Of a stretch of DNA of 25,458 bases, positions 16,533-24,348 are shown in pieces (positions within the stretch are counted from its first letter, which is position 1; each line of letters opens with the position of its first letter). Made by a program: the position numbers and the translations under genes. This DNA is from Pseudomonadota bacterium (GTDB lineage Bacteria > Pseudomonadota > Alphaproteobacteria > Rhizobiales > Devosiaceae), in contig JAEWHZ010000384.1 in the NCBI GenBank assembly GCA_023387585.1, forward strand, positions 1 to 25,458. Direction: 5' to 3'. The notes below the pieces were generated by a model. It saw only the letters and a list, made by a program, of their open reading frames with translations. It was not told where the DNA came from and did not search any database.

Positions 16533-17630
16533 ATGTCGCGTGCCTTCCGACTCCTTGCCGTCATCCTCGCGCTCTTCGTCGGCGCGCCGGTTCTCGTGCT
16601 CGGCCAGGAACAGCCGGAAATCGCGGCGGTGGCCAAACCGCTCGATGTCGGCGTCTATGTCAACCCGCCCTTCGTCATGCAGACCGATGCCGGCTATTCC
16701 GGCATGGCCATCGAGCTGTGGGAGGATATCGCCGGCCGTCTCGGGCTCGATTTCGCCTATCGCGAGCTCGCCACCATCAGCGATCTGGTCGCGGCGGCCG
16801 AAAGCGGGGCGATCGACGTGGCGCTCACCAATCTCACCATCACCCGCGGCCGCGCCGAGCGCATCGAGTTCACCCATCCCTGGTTCGATGCCGGCCAGCG
16901 CCTCCTCGTCCATGACGATGCTGGCACCAGCTTCAACAGCCTGGTCCGGGGGCTGGCGAGCTCGGGCCATCTGCGCGCCTATGCCTGGATCGCCATCGTC
17001 ATCGTTTTCGCCACCATCATCCTGACCCTGTTCGACCGGCGGTTCGACCGGAATTTCCCGCAGCGCTGGCGCGATGGCGTCGCCGAGAGCTTTTATACCG
17101 TCATGTCGGTTGCGACCTCAGGCCGCCCACCTGCGCGCAAGAACCTGTTCGGCTGGCTGGGGCGCGTCTGGCAGGCGCTGTGGCTGATGTGCGGGGTGGC
17201 CGTCCTCGCCTATGTCACCTCGTCGGTCACCAGCGTCATGACCACGCTGTCGCTGACCAGCCAGATCAACAGCGTCGCCGATCTGCCCGGCCGGGCGGTT
17301 GCGGTGCAGCATGGCAGCGTCGCCGAGCGCTATGCCATCGACGCCGGCTTGCAGGCCATCGGCTTCGCCCATTTCGAGGACGCGGTGGCGGCGCTGGTGG
17401 CCGACCGCGTCGCCGCGATCATCGCCGATGCGCCGGTGCTCGAATATTTCGAGCACGGCAATCCCGAGATTCCGGTCAGCGTCGTCGGCGCCATCTTCGA
17501 GCCCGACAAATACGGCTTCGGCCTGCCGATCGGCAGTCCCCTGACGCGGCCGCTCAGCATCGAGCTGATCGGCGCCCATGAGGCCGGCGACATCGAGGCC
17601 GTTCGCATCCGCTATTTCGGCGGCCAGTAA
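16533..17630 (+). CDS. Ionotropic glutamate receptor-like ligand-gated channel (substrate-binding plus pore)
   Basis: A 365-residue protein with the prokaryotic GluR0-like layout. A signal peptide (about 1-24) is followed by binding lobe S1 (about 37-128, LDVGVYVNPPFVM... ALTNLTITRGRAERIEFTHPWF, with the Arg expected to bind a ligand carboxylate). Then come a membrane helix (about 148-167), a re-entrant pore segment (about 184-200, ESFYTVMSVATSGRPPARKN), and a second long helix (about 212-237, with AYVTSSVTSVMTT at the place of the receptor SYTANL motif). Lobe S2 (246-365, SVADLPGRAVAVQHGSVAERY) completes the protein. The potassium-filter TVGYGD expected in the pore is replaced by VATSGRPP. 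It probably binds an amino acid in the periplasm; ion selectivity is unknown. It sits where murD usually lies, about 100 nt before ftsW. A plain ABC transporter binding protein is excluded by the internal membrane segments. Confidence 0.82.
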   Translation: MSRAFRLLAVILALFVGAPVLVLGQEQPEIAAVAKPLDVGVYVNPPFVMQTDAGYSGMAIELWEDIAGRLGLDFAYRELATISDLVAAAESGAIDVALTNLTITRGRAERIEFTHPWFDAGQRLLVHDDAGTSFNSLVRGLASSGHLRAYAWIAIVIVFATIILTLFDRRFDRNFPQRWRDGVAESFYTVMSVATSGRPPARKNLFGWLGRVWQALWLMCGVAVLAYVTSSVTSVMTTLSLTSQINSVADLPGRAVAVQHGSVAERYAIDAGLQAIGFAHFEDAVAALVADRVAAIIADAPVLEYFEHGNPEIPVSVVGAIFEPDKYGFGLPIGSPLTRPLSIELIGAHEAGDIEAVRIRYFGGQ

Positions 17631-17729
17631 CTTCGGCGATTCGCAAATCGCAAGGCCGGTTGGGATTCGGTAACCAGTGCGGCCCTATGGTGAACCGGTT
17701 GTGTTCAGCTGTGCGGATCGCCTTCAGGA

Positions 17730-18893
17730 ATGTTCTCTCGTGCGCGCAAGACCTATCTCGCCGAGTGGTGGTGGAGCATCGACAGGGGGCTGCTGACGGC
17801 GCTGCTGCTGCTGCTGGCCGCCGGCATGGTGCTCAGCTTTCCGGCCTCGCCGCCGGTGGCCGAGCGGCTCGGGCTCAGCCCGTGGCATTTCGTCATCCGC
17901 CACGCCCTGTTCCTCGTCCCCACCGTCGGCGTGCTGCTGATCACCTCGCTATTTACCCAGCGCCAGGCACGCATCGCGGCGCTGGTCACGCTGGTGGTCA
18001 GCTTCGTGCTGCTCTGGGCCACGCTGCGCTTCGGGGCCGAGGTCAAGGGCGCGCGGCGCTGGATCTCCATCGCCGGCCAGTCGCTTCAGCCCTCGGAATT
18101 CATCAAGCCGGCCTTCGCCGTCATCGCCGCCTGGCTGTTCTCGGAAAGCATGGTGCGCGGCAACGTTCCGGGCCGCATCATCGCCACCGCACTGATGGGC
18201 GGCATCGTCGCCGCGCTGCTCTTGCAGCCCGATATCGGCCAGACGGCTCTGGTCTTCGCCACCTGGGCGGCGCTGCTGTTCCTGTCCGGCATTTCCTGGT
18301 TCCTCATCATCGGCCTTGCCGGCGTGGGGGGCGCGCTGCTGTTCGGCGCTTATATGTTCTTCCCCCACTTCGCGCGCCGCATCGACAATTTCATCAATCC
18401 CGACACTGGCGGGCACGGCACCTATCAGATCGACCGCGCCCTGCAGTCGCTGCTCGAAGGCGGCTGGTTCGGGCGGGGGCCGGGCGAATCCATCGCCAAG
18501 AAGCTGATCCCCGACGCCCATGCCGACTACGTGTTCTCGGCCGCCGCCGGCGAGTTCGGCATCCTGTTCTGCCTCGTCCTTGTCGGGCTGTTCGCCTTCA
18601 TCGTGCTGCGCGCGCTGATGGGCGCCCAGCGCCAGTCCAGCCTGTTCGCCCGCCTCGCTGCCTCGACGCTGGCCATCCAGGTCGCCATGCAGGCCGGCAT
18701 CAACCTCGCCGTCAATCTCAACCTCGTGCCGCCCAAGGGCATGACCCTGCCCTTCGTCTCCTATGGCGGCACCTCCATGGTCGCCATCGCCTTCGGCATG
18801 GGGCTCATGCTCGCCCTGACGCGCACCAAGCCCGAGGAGCGCTTCGCGACCGGCCTGCCGGCCTATCGCGCGGCGATGGCGCCGGCCGAATGA
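17730..18893 (+). CDS. ftsW: Septal peptidoglycan polymerase FtsW (SEDS glycosyltransferase)
   Basis: A 387-residue inner-membrane protein with about ten membrane helices. It polymerises lipid II at the septum with FtsI. SEDS signatures are KGARRWISIAGQSLQPSEF, LLQPDIGQTALV, the extracytoplasmic loop with GTYQIDRALQSLLEGGWFGRGPGES, DAHADYVFSAAAGEFG (which includes the conserved catalytic-site Asp), and PPKGMTLPFVSYGGTSM. The start ATG has AGGA immediately beside it, too close to be ideal. The 99-nt gap upstream contains a possible weak promoter (TTGGGA at 17660, a CTATGG-like -10 near 17685) but nothing convincing. The overlap with murG is ATGA. Confidence 0.96.
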   Translation: MFSRARKTYLAEWWWSIDRGLLTALLLLLAAGMVLSFPASPPVAERLGLSPWHFVIRHALFLVPTVGVLLITSLFTQRQARIAALVTLVVSFVLLWATLRFGAEVKGARRWISIAGQSLQPSEFIKPAFAVIAAWLFSESMVRGNVPGRIIATALMGGIVAALLLQPDIGQTALVFATWAALLFLSGISWFLIIGLAGVGGALLFGAYMFFPHFARRIDNFINPDTGGHGTYQIDRALQSLLEGGWFGRGPGESIAKKLIPDAHADYVFSAAAGEFGILFCLVLVGLFAFIVLRALMGAQRQSSLFARLAASTLAIQVAMQAGINLAVNLNLVPPKGMTLPFVSYGGTSMVAIAFGMGLMLALTRTKPEERFATGLPAYRAAMAPAE

Positions 18894-19990
18894 GCGATTT
18901 CGCCCTGTTCGCCGGCGGCACTGGGGGCCATCTGTTCCCGGCCATGGCGCTGGCGCAGGAATTGCGCCGGCGCGGCCACGAGATCGACCTGGTCACCGAC
19001 CACCGCGTCGCCTCCTACGGCCAGGATTTTCCCGCCCGCGCCATCCATATCGTGCCGGCAGCGACCCCGTCGGTGTCCAATCCGCTGCGCTTCGTCGGCG
19101 CCGGCTTCACCATCCTTGGCGGCATAGCCACGGCCCATGGCCTGCTCGGCCGCCTGAAGCCGGATGCCGTGGTCGGCTTCGGCGGCTATCCGACCTTCCC
19201 GCCCATGGTCGCCGCGCATCTGCGCAAAATCCCCGGCATCCTTCACGAGCAGAACGCCGTGCTCGGCCGCGCCAACCGCGCTCTGATCCGCTTCGCGCGC
19301 GTCCTCGCCACCAGCTTCCCCGAGGTGCGCGGCGCCGAGGATATCGGCATCGAGACCGTGCTGACCGGCAACCCCATCCGCGATGCCGTGCGCGCCGTGC
19401 TCGACACGCCCTATCCGGTGCTCGATGATTCCGCCGGGTCCATCCGCCTCGTCGTCTTCGGAGGCTCGCAGGGCGCCCGCGCCTTCGCCGATCTGGTGCC
19501 GGGCGCCATCGCGGCGCTGCCCGAACCCCTGCGAAGCCGCATCCAGCTCGTCCAGCAATGCCGCCCCGAGGACCTCGACCGCGTCACCGAAGCCTATCGC
19601 GCCGCCCGCGTCAGCGTCGAGCTCGCCCCGTTCTTCTCCGACCTGCCGCTTCGCATCGCCGACGCCCATCTCGTCATCTCCCGCGCCGGCGCCTCGACCA
19701 TAGCCGAGCTGACCGCCATCGGCCGTCCGAGCCTGCTGATCCCGCTGCCCGGCTCGCTCGATGCCGACCAGAAGAACAATGCGCTGTTCGTTGAGCGGGC
19801 AGGGGGCGGGTTCATGCTCGAACAGGCCACGGTTTCACCGCAATCGCTTGGCACGCGCCTCGCCGAGCTGTTATCGGCGCCGGACCGACTCGCCGAGGCT
19901 GCCGCTGCCGCCCGGACCCTGGGCCAGCCGCGCGCCGTCGGCAAGCTGGCCGACCTTGCCGAACGCCTCGCCTCCGGTCGGGTGGCCTGA
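18890..19990 (+). CDS. murG: UDP-GlcNAc:lipid I N-acetylglucosaminyltransferase MurG
   Basis: A 366-residue peripheral membrane glycosyltransferase (GT28) that converts lipid I to lipid II on the cytoplasmic face. The N-terminal glycine-rich loop is FAGGTGGHLFPAMALAQEL. VVGFGGYPTFPPMVAA and HEQNAVLGRANR are MurG signatures. The C-terminal domain has VFGGSQGARAF, VISRAGASTIAELTAIGRPSLLIPLP and DQKNNA, which bind UDP-GlcNAc. It overlaps ftsW by four bases (ATGA), showing coupling. murC follows 18 nt after its stop. Confidence 0.97.
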   Translation: MSDFALFAGGTGGHLFPAMALAQELRRRGHEIDLVTDHRVASYGQDFPARAIHIVPAATPSVSNPLRFVGAGFTILGGIATAHGLLGRLKPDAVVGFGGYPTFPPMVAAHLRKIPGILHEQNAVLGRANRALIRFARVLATSFPEVRGAEDIGIETVLTGNPIRDAVRAVLDTPYPVLDDSAGSIRLVVFGGSQGARAFADLVPGAIAALPEPLRSRIQLVQQCRPEDLDRVTEAYRAARVSVELAPFFSDLPLRIADAHLVISRAGASTIAELTAIGRPSLLIPLPGSLDADQKNNALFVERAGGGFMLEQATVSPQSLGTRLAELLSAPDRLAEAAAAARTLGQPRAVGKLADLAERLASGRVA

Positions 19991-20008
19991 GAACATGGAG
20001 CTGATCTG

Positions 20009-21427
20009 ATGAAAATGCCGCATGACCTCGGCCCGGTGCACTTCATCGGCATTGGCGGCATCGGCATGAGCGGCATCGCCGAAATCCTGCACAACCAGGG
20101 CTATATCGTGCAGGGCTCCGATGCCGCCGCCAATCCCAACGTGCAGCGCCTTCGCGACATGGGCATCCGCGTCGCCATCGGCCAGGCGGCGGAAAATCTC
20201 GGCCAGGCCGAGGTGATCGTCGTGTCCTCCGCCATCAGGAAGGACAATCCCGAGCTGGTCGCCGCCCGCGCCAAGGCGCTGCCCATCGTGCGCCGCGCCG
20301 AGATGCTGGCCGAGATCATGCGCTTCAAGACCGCCATCGCCATCGGCGGCACCCATGGCAAGACCACCACCACCACCCTCGTCGCCACCCTGCTCGACGC
20401 CGGCAAGCTCGACCCCACCGTCATCAATGGCGGCATCATCAACGCCTATGGCACCAATGCCCGGCTCGGCGCCGGCGAATGGATGGTGGTCGAGGCCGAC
20501 GAGAGCGACGGCACCTTCGTCAAGCTGCCCGCCGATGTCGCCGTCATCACCAATATCGACGCCGAGCATCTCGACCATTACGGCGATTTCGACGGGGTCA
20601 AGCGCGCCTTCCACCAGTTCGTCGAGAACGTGCCCTTTTACGGCTTCGCCGTCATGTGCCTCGACCATCCGACCGTGCAGGCGTTGGTCGGCGAGATTCG
20701 CGACCGGCGCGTCATCACCTATGGGCTCAACCCGCAGGCCGATGTCCGCCTCGTCGATCTCGAGAACCGTGACGGGGTGCAGCATTTCTCCGTCGAGATC
20801 CGCGACCGCATCCGGCGCACGCAATTGCGCATAGACGGGCTCGAGCTGCCCATGCCGGGCGTCCACAACGCGCTCAACGCCACCGCCGCCATCGCCGTCG
20901 CCGACCAGTTGCGCATTCCCGCCGAGGCCATCCGCAAGGGCCTCAAGGGTTTCACCGGCGTCAAGCGCCGCTTCACCCGCACCGGCACCGTGGGCGGCGT
21001 CGCCATCATCGACGATTATGGCCACCATCCGGTCGAGATCGCGGCGGCGCTGACCGCCGCCCGCCAGTCGGCGGCGCGCGACGTCATCGCCGTGGTGCAG
21101 CCGCACCGCTATTCGCGCGTCAAGGACCTGTTCGACGACTTCGCCACCTGCTTCAACGATGCCGATACCGTCATCGTCGCCCCGATCTATCCCGCCGGCG
21201 AAAGCCCGATCCCCGGCATCACCCATGAGGAGCTGGTCGCCCGCATCCTGGCGCGCGGCCATCGCGATGCCCGCGTCATCGACCGACCCGAGGCACTGGC
21301 CCCGCTTCTCGCCAGCCGCGTCGAAGCCGGCGACTATGTCGTCTGCCTCGGGGCGGGCAACATCACCCAATGGGCCGCCGCGCTGCCGGACGAACTCGGC
21401 GCGCTGATGGGAGCCGAACCCGAATGA
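20009..21427 (+). CDS. murC: UDP-MurNAc:L-alanine ligase MurC
   Basis: A 472-residue cytosolic Mur ligase that adds L-alanine to UDP-MurNAc. HFIGIGGIGMSGIAEIL is the MurC Rossmann-like N-terminus. GTHGKTTTT is the ATP loop. NGGIINAYGTNARLG, VEADESDGTF and NIDAEHLDHYGDF are in the central domain. IDDYGHHPVEI and VQPHRYSRV are in the C-terminal domain. GGAG lies 8 nt upstream of the ATG. The stop overlaps the murB start (ATGA). Because murD is absent here, MurC, MurE and MurF are the only Mur ligases in the window. Confidence 0.97.
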   Translation: MKMPHDLGPVHFIGIGGIGMSGIAEILHNQGYIVQGSDAAANPNVQRLRDMGIRVAIGQAAENLGQAEVIVVSSAIRKDNPELVAARAKALPIVRRAEMLAEIMRFKTAIAIGGTHGKTTTTTLVATLLDAGKLDPTVINGGIINAYGTNARLGAGEWMVVEADESDGTFVKLPADVAVITNIDAEHLDHYGDFDGVKRAFHQFVENVPFYGFAVMCLDHPTVQALVGEIRDRRVITYGLNPQADVRLVDLENRDGVQHFSVEIRDRIRRTQLRIDGLELPMPGVHNALNATAAIAVADQLRIPAEAIRKGLKGFTGVKRRFTRTGTVGGVAIIDDYGHHPVEIAAALTAARQSAARDVIAVVQPHRYSRVKDLFDDFATCFNDADTVIVAPIYPAGESPIPGITHEELVARILARGHRDARVIDRPEALAPLLASRVEAGDYVVCLGAGNITQWAAALPDELGALMGAEPE

Positions 21428-22401
21428 GCTTTGACGACCTGATCCCGACCTTCAAGCCGTGGATCGACGAGGTCCGCGGCCGCCTGATCCCCAACCAGTT
21501 GCTGAGCGAACTCACCTGGTTCCGCGTCGGCGGCCCGGCGCAGCTCTATTTCGCCCCCGCCGACGAGGCCGACCTCGCCTTCTTCCTCAAGAACCTGCCG
21601 GCCGAGATCCGCGTCACCGTCATCGGGCTCGGCTCGAACCTTCTGGTGCGCGATGGCGGGCTCGACGGCGTCGTCATCCGCCTCGGGGGCCGGGCTTTCG
21701 GCGAGGTGGAAATTCTCGACGGCCACCGCATCCGCGTCGGCACCAGCCTGCCCGACGTCAAGGTCGCCACCGCCGCCGCAGAGGCGGGGATCGACGGGCT
21801 GACCTTTTATCGCGGCATTCCCGGCGGCATCGGCGGCGCGCTCTACATGAATGCCGGCTGCTACGGCACCGAGACGCGCGACCGCATGGTCGAGTTGCGC
21901 GCCGTCACCCGCGAGGGCGAGATCGTCACCCTCACCAATGCCGACATGGCCTATCGCTACCGCAAGTCCAACGGTCCGCGCGGCGCCGTGTTCGTCTCGG
22001 CCGTCTATCAGGGCTTTGCCGGCGATCGCGAGGACATCCTGTCGCGCATGCGCGAGATCACCGAGAAGCGCGAAAGCTCGCAGCCGACCAAGGCGCGCAC
22101 CGGCGGCTCGACCTTCAAGAACCCGGAAGGCCATTCGAGCTGGAAGCTGATCGACGCCGCCGGCTGCCGCGGCCTGCGCGTCGGCGGCGCCCAGATGAGC
22201 GAGCTGCACGCCAATTTCATGCTCAACGTCGAGGATGCCACCGCCTTCGACCTCGAAACCCTCGGCGAGACCGTGCGCAACCGCGTGCGCGCCCATTCCG
22301 GCATCGAGCTGCGCTGGGAAATCCGCCGCATGGGCCATTTCGTGCCCGGGCGCGAAGTGCGCGAATTCCTCGACGGCGACGTGTTCACCGGAGCCGTGTG
22401 A
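21424..22401 (+). CDS. murB: UDP-N-acetylenolpyruvoylglucosamine reductase MurB
   Basis: A 325-residue FAD- and NADPH-dependent cytosolic enzyme that reduces enolpyruvyl-UDP-GlcNAc to UDP-MurNAc. FAD-binding phrases are TWFRVGGPAQLYFAP, GLGSNLLVRDGGLDG, and YRGIPGGIGGALYMNAGCYG. The catalytic Ser lies in RTGGSTFKNPEGHSSWKLIDAAGCRG, followed by GGAQMSELHANFMLN. The lack of a long C-terminal domain fits the shorter type of MurB. The ATG at 21424 is fixed by the ATGA overlap with murC; a possible start at 21370 is too far inside murC. A repeat separates it from ddl. Confidence 0.97.
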   Translation: MSFDDLIPTFKPWIDEVRGRLIPNQLLSELTWFRVGGPAQLYFAPADEADLAFFLKNLPAEIRVTVIGLGSNLLVRDGGLDGVVIRLGGRAFGEVEILDGHRIRVGTSLPDVKVATAAAEAGIDGLTFYRGIPGGIGGALYMNAGCYGTETRDRMVELRAVTREGEIVTLTNADMAYRYRKSNGPRGAVFVSAVYQGFAGDREDILSRMREITEKRESSQPTKARTGGSTFKNPEGHSSWKLIDAAGCRGLRVGGAQMSELHANFMLNVEDATAFDLETLGETVRNRVRAHSGIELRWEIRRMGHFVPGREVREFLDGDVFTGAV

Positions 22402-22417
22402 TGCTTTTTTGCCGGCA

Positions 22418-22536
22418 CGACCCCCACCCGACCTCCCCCTGGAAGGGGGAGGGGCTGCATCCTGCCCGTGGCACCATCCTGCTCCAGACACCGGCCCAAC
22501 CCCACCCCCAACCAGGGGGAGGTCGGGTGGGGGTCG
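22418..22536 (+). repeat. GC-rich inverted repeat between murB and ddl
   Basis: A perfect 25-bp inverted repeat: the arm at 22418-22442 (starting CGACCCCCACCCG) is the exact reverse complement of 22512-22536. The left arm can also fold locally, because CCTCCCCCT (22432-22440) pairs with AGGGGGAGG (22444-22452) around a 3-nt loop, so two alternative structures compete. The run of C-rich then G-rich sequence is of a kind seen scattered in many alphaproteobacterial genomes. It starts 17 nt after the murB stop. The ddl ribosome-binding site lies just beyond it. There is no T-tract, so it is more likely an RNA-stability or polarity element than an intrinsic terminator. Confidence 0.8.
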
Positions 22537-22564
22537 GCGTCCATGAATCCAGAGGCCCCCGCTC

Positions 22565-23485
22565 ATGACCAAACACGTCGCCGTCCTCATGGGCGGCTGG
22601 TCCAATGAGCGTGAGGTCTCGCTCAGCTCTGGCACCGGCTGCGCCGCCGCCCTGCGTCGGGCCGGCTACCGCGTCACCGAGGTCGATGTCGGCCGCGACG
22701 TCGCCCGGGTGCTGGCCGATCTCCGGCCCGAAATCGCCTTCAATGCGCTGCACGGCCCGTTCGGCGAGAGCGGCATGATCCAGGGCGTGCTCGAACTGCT
22801 GGAAATTCCTTATACCCATTCCGGCGTCCTCGCCTCGGCGCTGGCGATGGACAAGCACCAGGCCAAGGTGGTGTTCAAGGCCAACGGCATCCCGGTCACC
22901 GATCACCTCATTGTCTCGCGCGCCGAGGCGGGCAGGGCGCATGTCATGGCGCCGCCCTATGTCATCAAGCCGATCGCCGACGGGTCGAGCTTCGGGGTGT
23001 TCATCGTCAAACCCGACCAGTCGCACCCGCCGCAGGAAATCCTGCGCGAGGACTGGAATTCGGGCGAGATGGTCATGGTCGAGCGCTACATCCCCGGGCG
23101 CGAATTGACCTGCGCCGTCATGGGCGACGTGGCGCTCGGCGTCACCGAGATCGTCACCGACCTCGCCTTTTACAATTACGAAGCGAAATACGCCGCGGGC
23201 GGCTCGCGCCACATCGTGCCGGCGCCCGTGCAACCAAAAATTTACGACACCGTGCAAAAGCTTAGCCTGGCCGCACACGCGGCTCTCGGCTGCCGTGGGG
23301 TCACGCGGACGGACTTCCGCTTCAACCCGGCGACAGGCGAGGACGGCGAGCTCGTCTGCCTCGAGATCAACACCCAGCCGGGAATGACCGAGACCTCGCT
23401 GGTGCCCGAGCAGGCGGCGCATGCCGGGCACTCTTTCGAAGAGCTGGTCGCCTGGATGGTGGAGGACGCGAGTTGCAACAGGTAG
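22565..23485 (+). CDS. ddl: D-alanine-D-alanine ligase Ddl
   Basis: A 306-residue ATP-grasp enzyme that joins two D-alanines for use by MurF. Signatures are VLMGGWSNEREVSLSSG, NALHGPFGESGMIQG, YTHSGVLASALAMDKHQAK, KPIADGSSFGV, RYIPGRELTCAVMG, and LEINTQPGMTETSLVPEQAAHAG (which holds the metal-binding Glu/Asn and the substrate loop). AGAGG lies 9 nt before the ATG. Its 3' end overlaps ftsQ by 13 bases, so the two are likely translated together. Confidence 0.97.
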   Translation: MTKHVAVLMGGWSNEREVSLSSGTGCAAALRRAGYRVTEVDVGRDVARVLADLRPEIAFNALHGPFGESGMIQGVLELLEIPYTHSGVLASALAMDKHQAKVVFKANGIPVTDHLIVSRAEAGRAHVMAPPYVIKPIADGSSFGVFIVKPDQSHPPQEILREDWNSGEMVMVERYIPGRELTCAVMGDVALGVTEIVTDLAFYNYEAKYAAGGSRHIVPAPVQPKIYDTVQKLSLAAHAALGCRGVTRTDFRFNPATGEDGELVCLEINTQPGMTETSLVPEQAAHAGHSFEELVAWMVEDASCNR

Positions 23486-24348
23486 GGCGGGCCAGTTTCC
23501 TCGCCAATGCCGAGCTGGTCGACCCGCGTCGCCTGCCGGCGTTGCGCCGGCCCGGGCGGCGCGCCATGGTCGGGCTCGGCCATGCCTGGGTGCTGCACGG
23601 CGCCCGGCTCGTCCCCATCGGCATCATCCTCGCCGTGCTCGTCGTCCTCGGCGCGCTGCTGGCGTTGCGCGAGCCCATCGTCAACATCACCCTCACCATG
23701 GCCGAACTGATCGAAGGCGAGATCGCCGATGCCGGCCTTGCCATCGGCCGCATCGAGATTTCCGGCCAGTCGCTGGCCTCCGAGACCGACATCCTGATCG
23801 CGCTCGGGCTCGAGCCCGGAATCTCCACCCTCGGCTTCGACGTCGCCGCCGCGCATGACCGGGTCGCGGCGCTGCCCGCCGTCGCAAGCGTCTCCATCCG
23901 CAAAAGCTACCCGTCCGATCTCGTCGTTTCCGTCACCGAGCATGTGCCGGTCGCGCGCTGGCGCGTCGACGGCGTCACCTTCCTCGTCGATGCTGCGGGC
24001 GAGCAGATCGGCACCGATCGCGGTGCCTATTCCGACCTGCCGCTGGTCATCGGCGACGGCGCCGCCGACGATGCGCAGGTCATGATCCGCGCGCTCGACA
24101 ATTATCCCACGCTGCGGGAGGACCTCGTCGCCCTGTCGCGCATCGCCGACCGGCGCTGGGACATGATCTTTTCCACCGGCCTGCGCGTGCAGCTTCCCGA
24201 GACCGGGGTTGCTCAGGCGCTGCGCCGCCTCGTCACCTATCAGCGCGACTACCAGCTTCTCGATCGCGACGTGTCGGTCATCGACCTGCGCGTTCCCCAG
24301 CTCGTCGCCCTGCGCCCGAACATCCGCGAAGACGCCCCCCAGCCATGA
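23473..24348 (+). CDS. ftsQ: Cell division protein FtsQ
   Basis: A 291-residue bitopic divisome protein. It has a cytoplasmic basic segment (about 1-45) and a membrane helix (about 46-66, LVPIGIILAVLVVLGALLAL). A periplasmic POTRA domain begins near residue 90 (GRIEISGQSLASETDILIALGL, then PAVASVSIRKSYPSDLVVSVTEHVPVARW), and a beta-domain follows. The POTRA pattern is the standard FtsQ signature. The start is TTG at 23473, well supported by GGAGG at 23461-23465, 7 nt upstream. It overlaps ddl by 13 nt and ftsA by ATGA. It bridges FtsL-FtsB to the rest of the division complex. Confidence 0.95.
   Translation: MQQVGRASFLANAELVDPRRLPALRRPGRRAMVGLGHAWVLHGARLVPIGIILAVLVVLGALLALREPIVNITLTMAELIEGEIADAGLAIGRIEISGQSLASETDILIALGLEPGISTLGFDVAAAHDRVAALPAVASVSIRKSYPSDLVVSVTEHVPVARWRVDGVTFLVDAAGEQIGTDRGAYSDLPLVIGDGAADDAQVMIRALDNYPTLREDLVALSRIADRRWDMIFSTGLRVQLPETGVAQALRRLVTYQRDYQLLDRDVSVIDLRVPQLVALRPNIREDAPQP

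Noticed and set aside
17636..17651. GCGATT-CGCA-AATCGC hairpin just after the channel gene as a terminator
   Set aside because: The stem is only 6 bp and no T-tract follows, so intrinsic termination is not supported.
17660..17690. Possible promoter before ftsW (TTGGGA ... CTATGG)
   Set aside because: Spacing of 18-19 nt and a weak -10 make the match no better than chance in a GC-rich region; mentioned only in the ftsW entry.
22432..22536. C-rich and G-rich runs between murB and ddl read as a CRISPR array or tandem repeat
   Set aside because: There are only two inverted arms and an inner hairpin copy, with no regular spacers; it is an inverted repeat and not an array.
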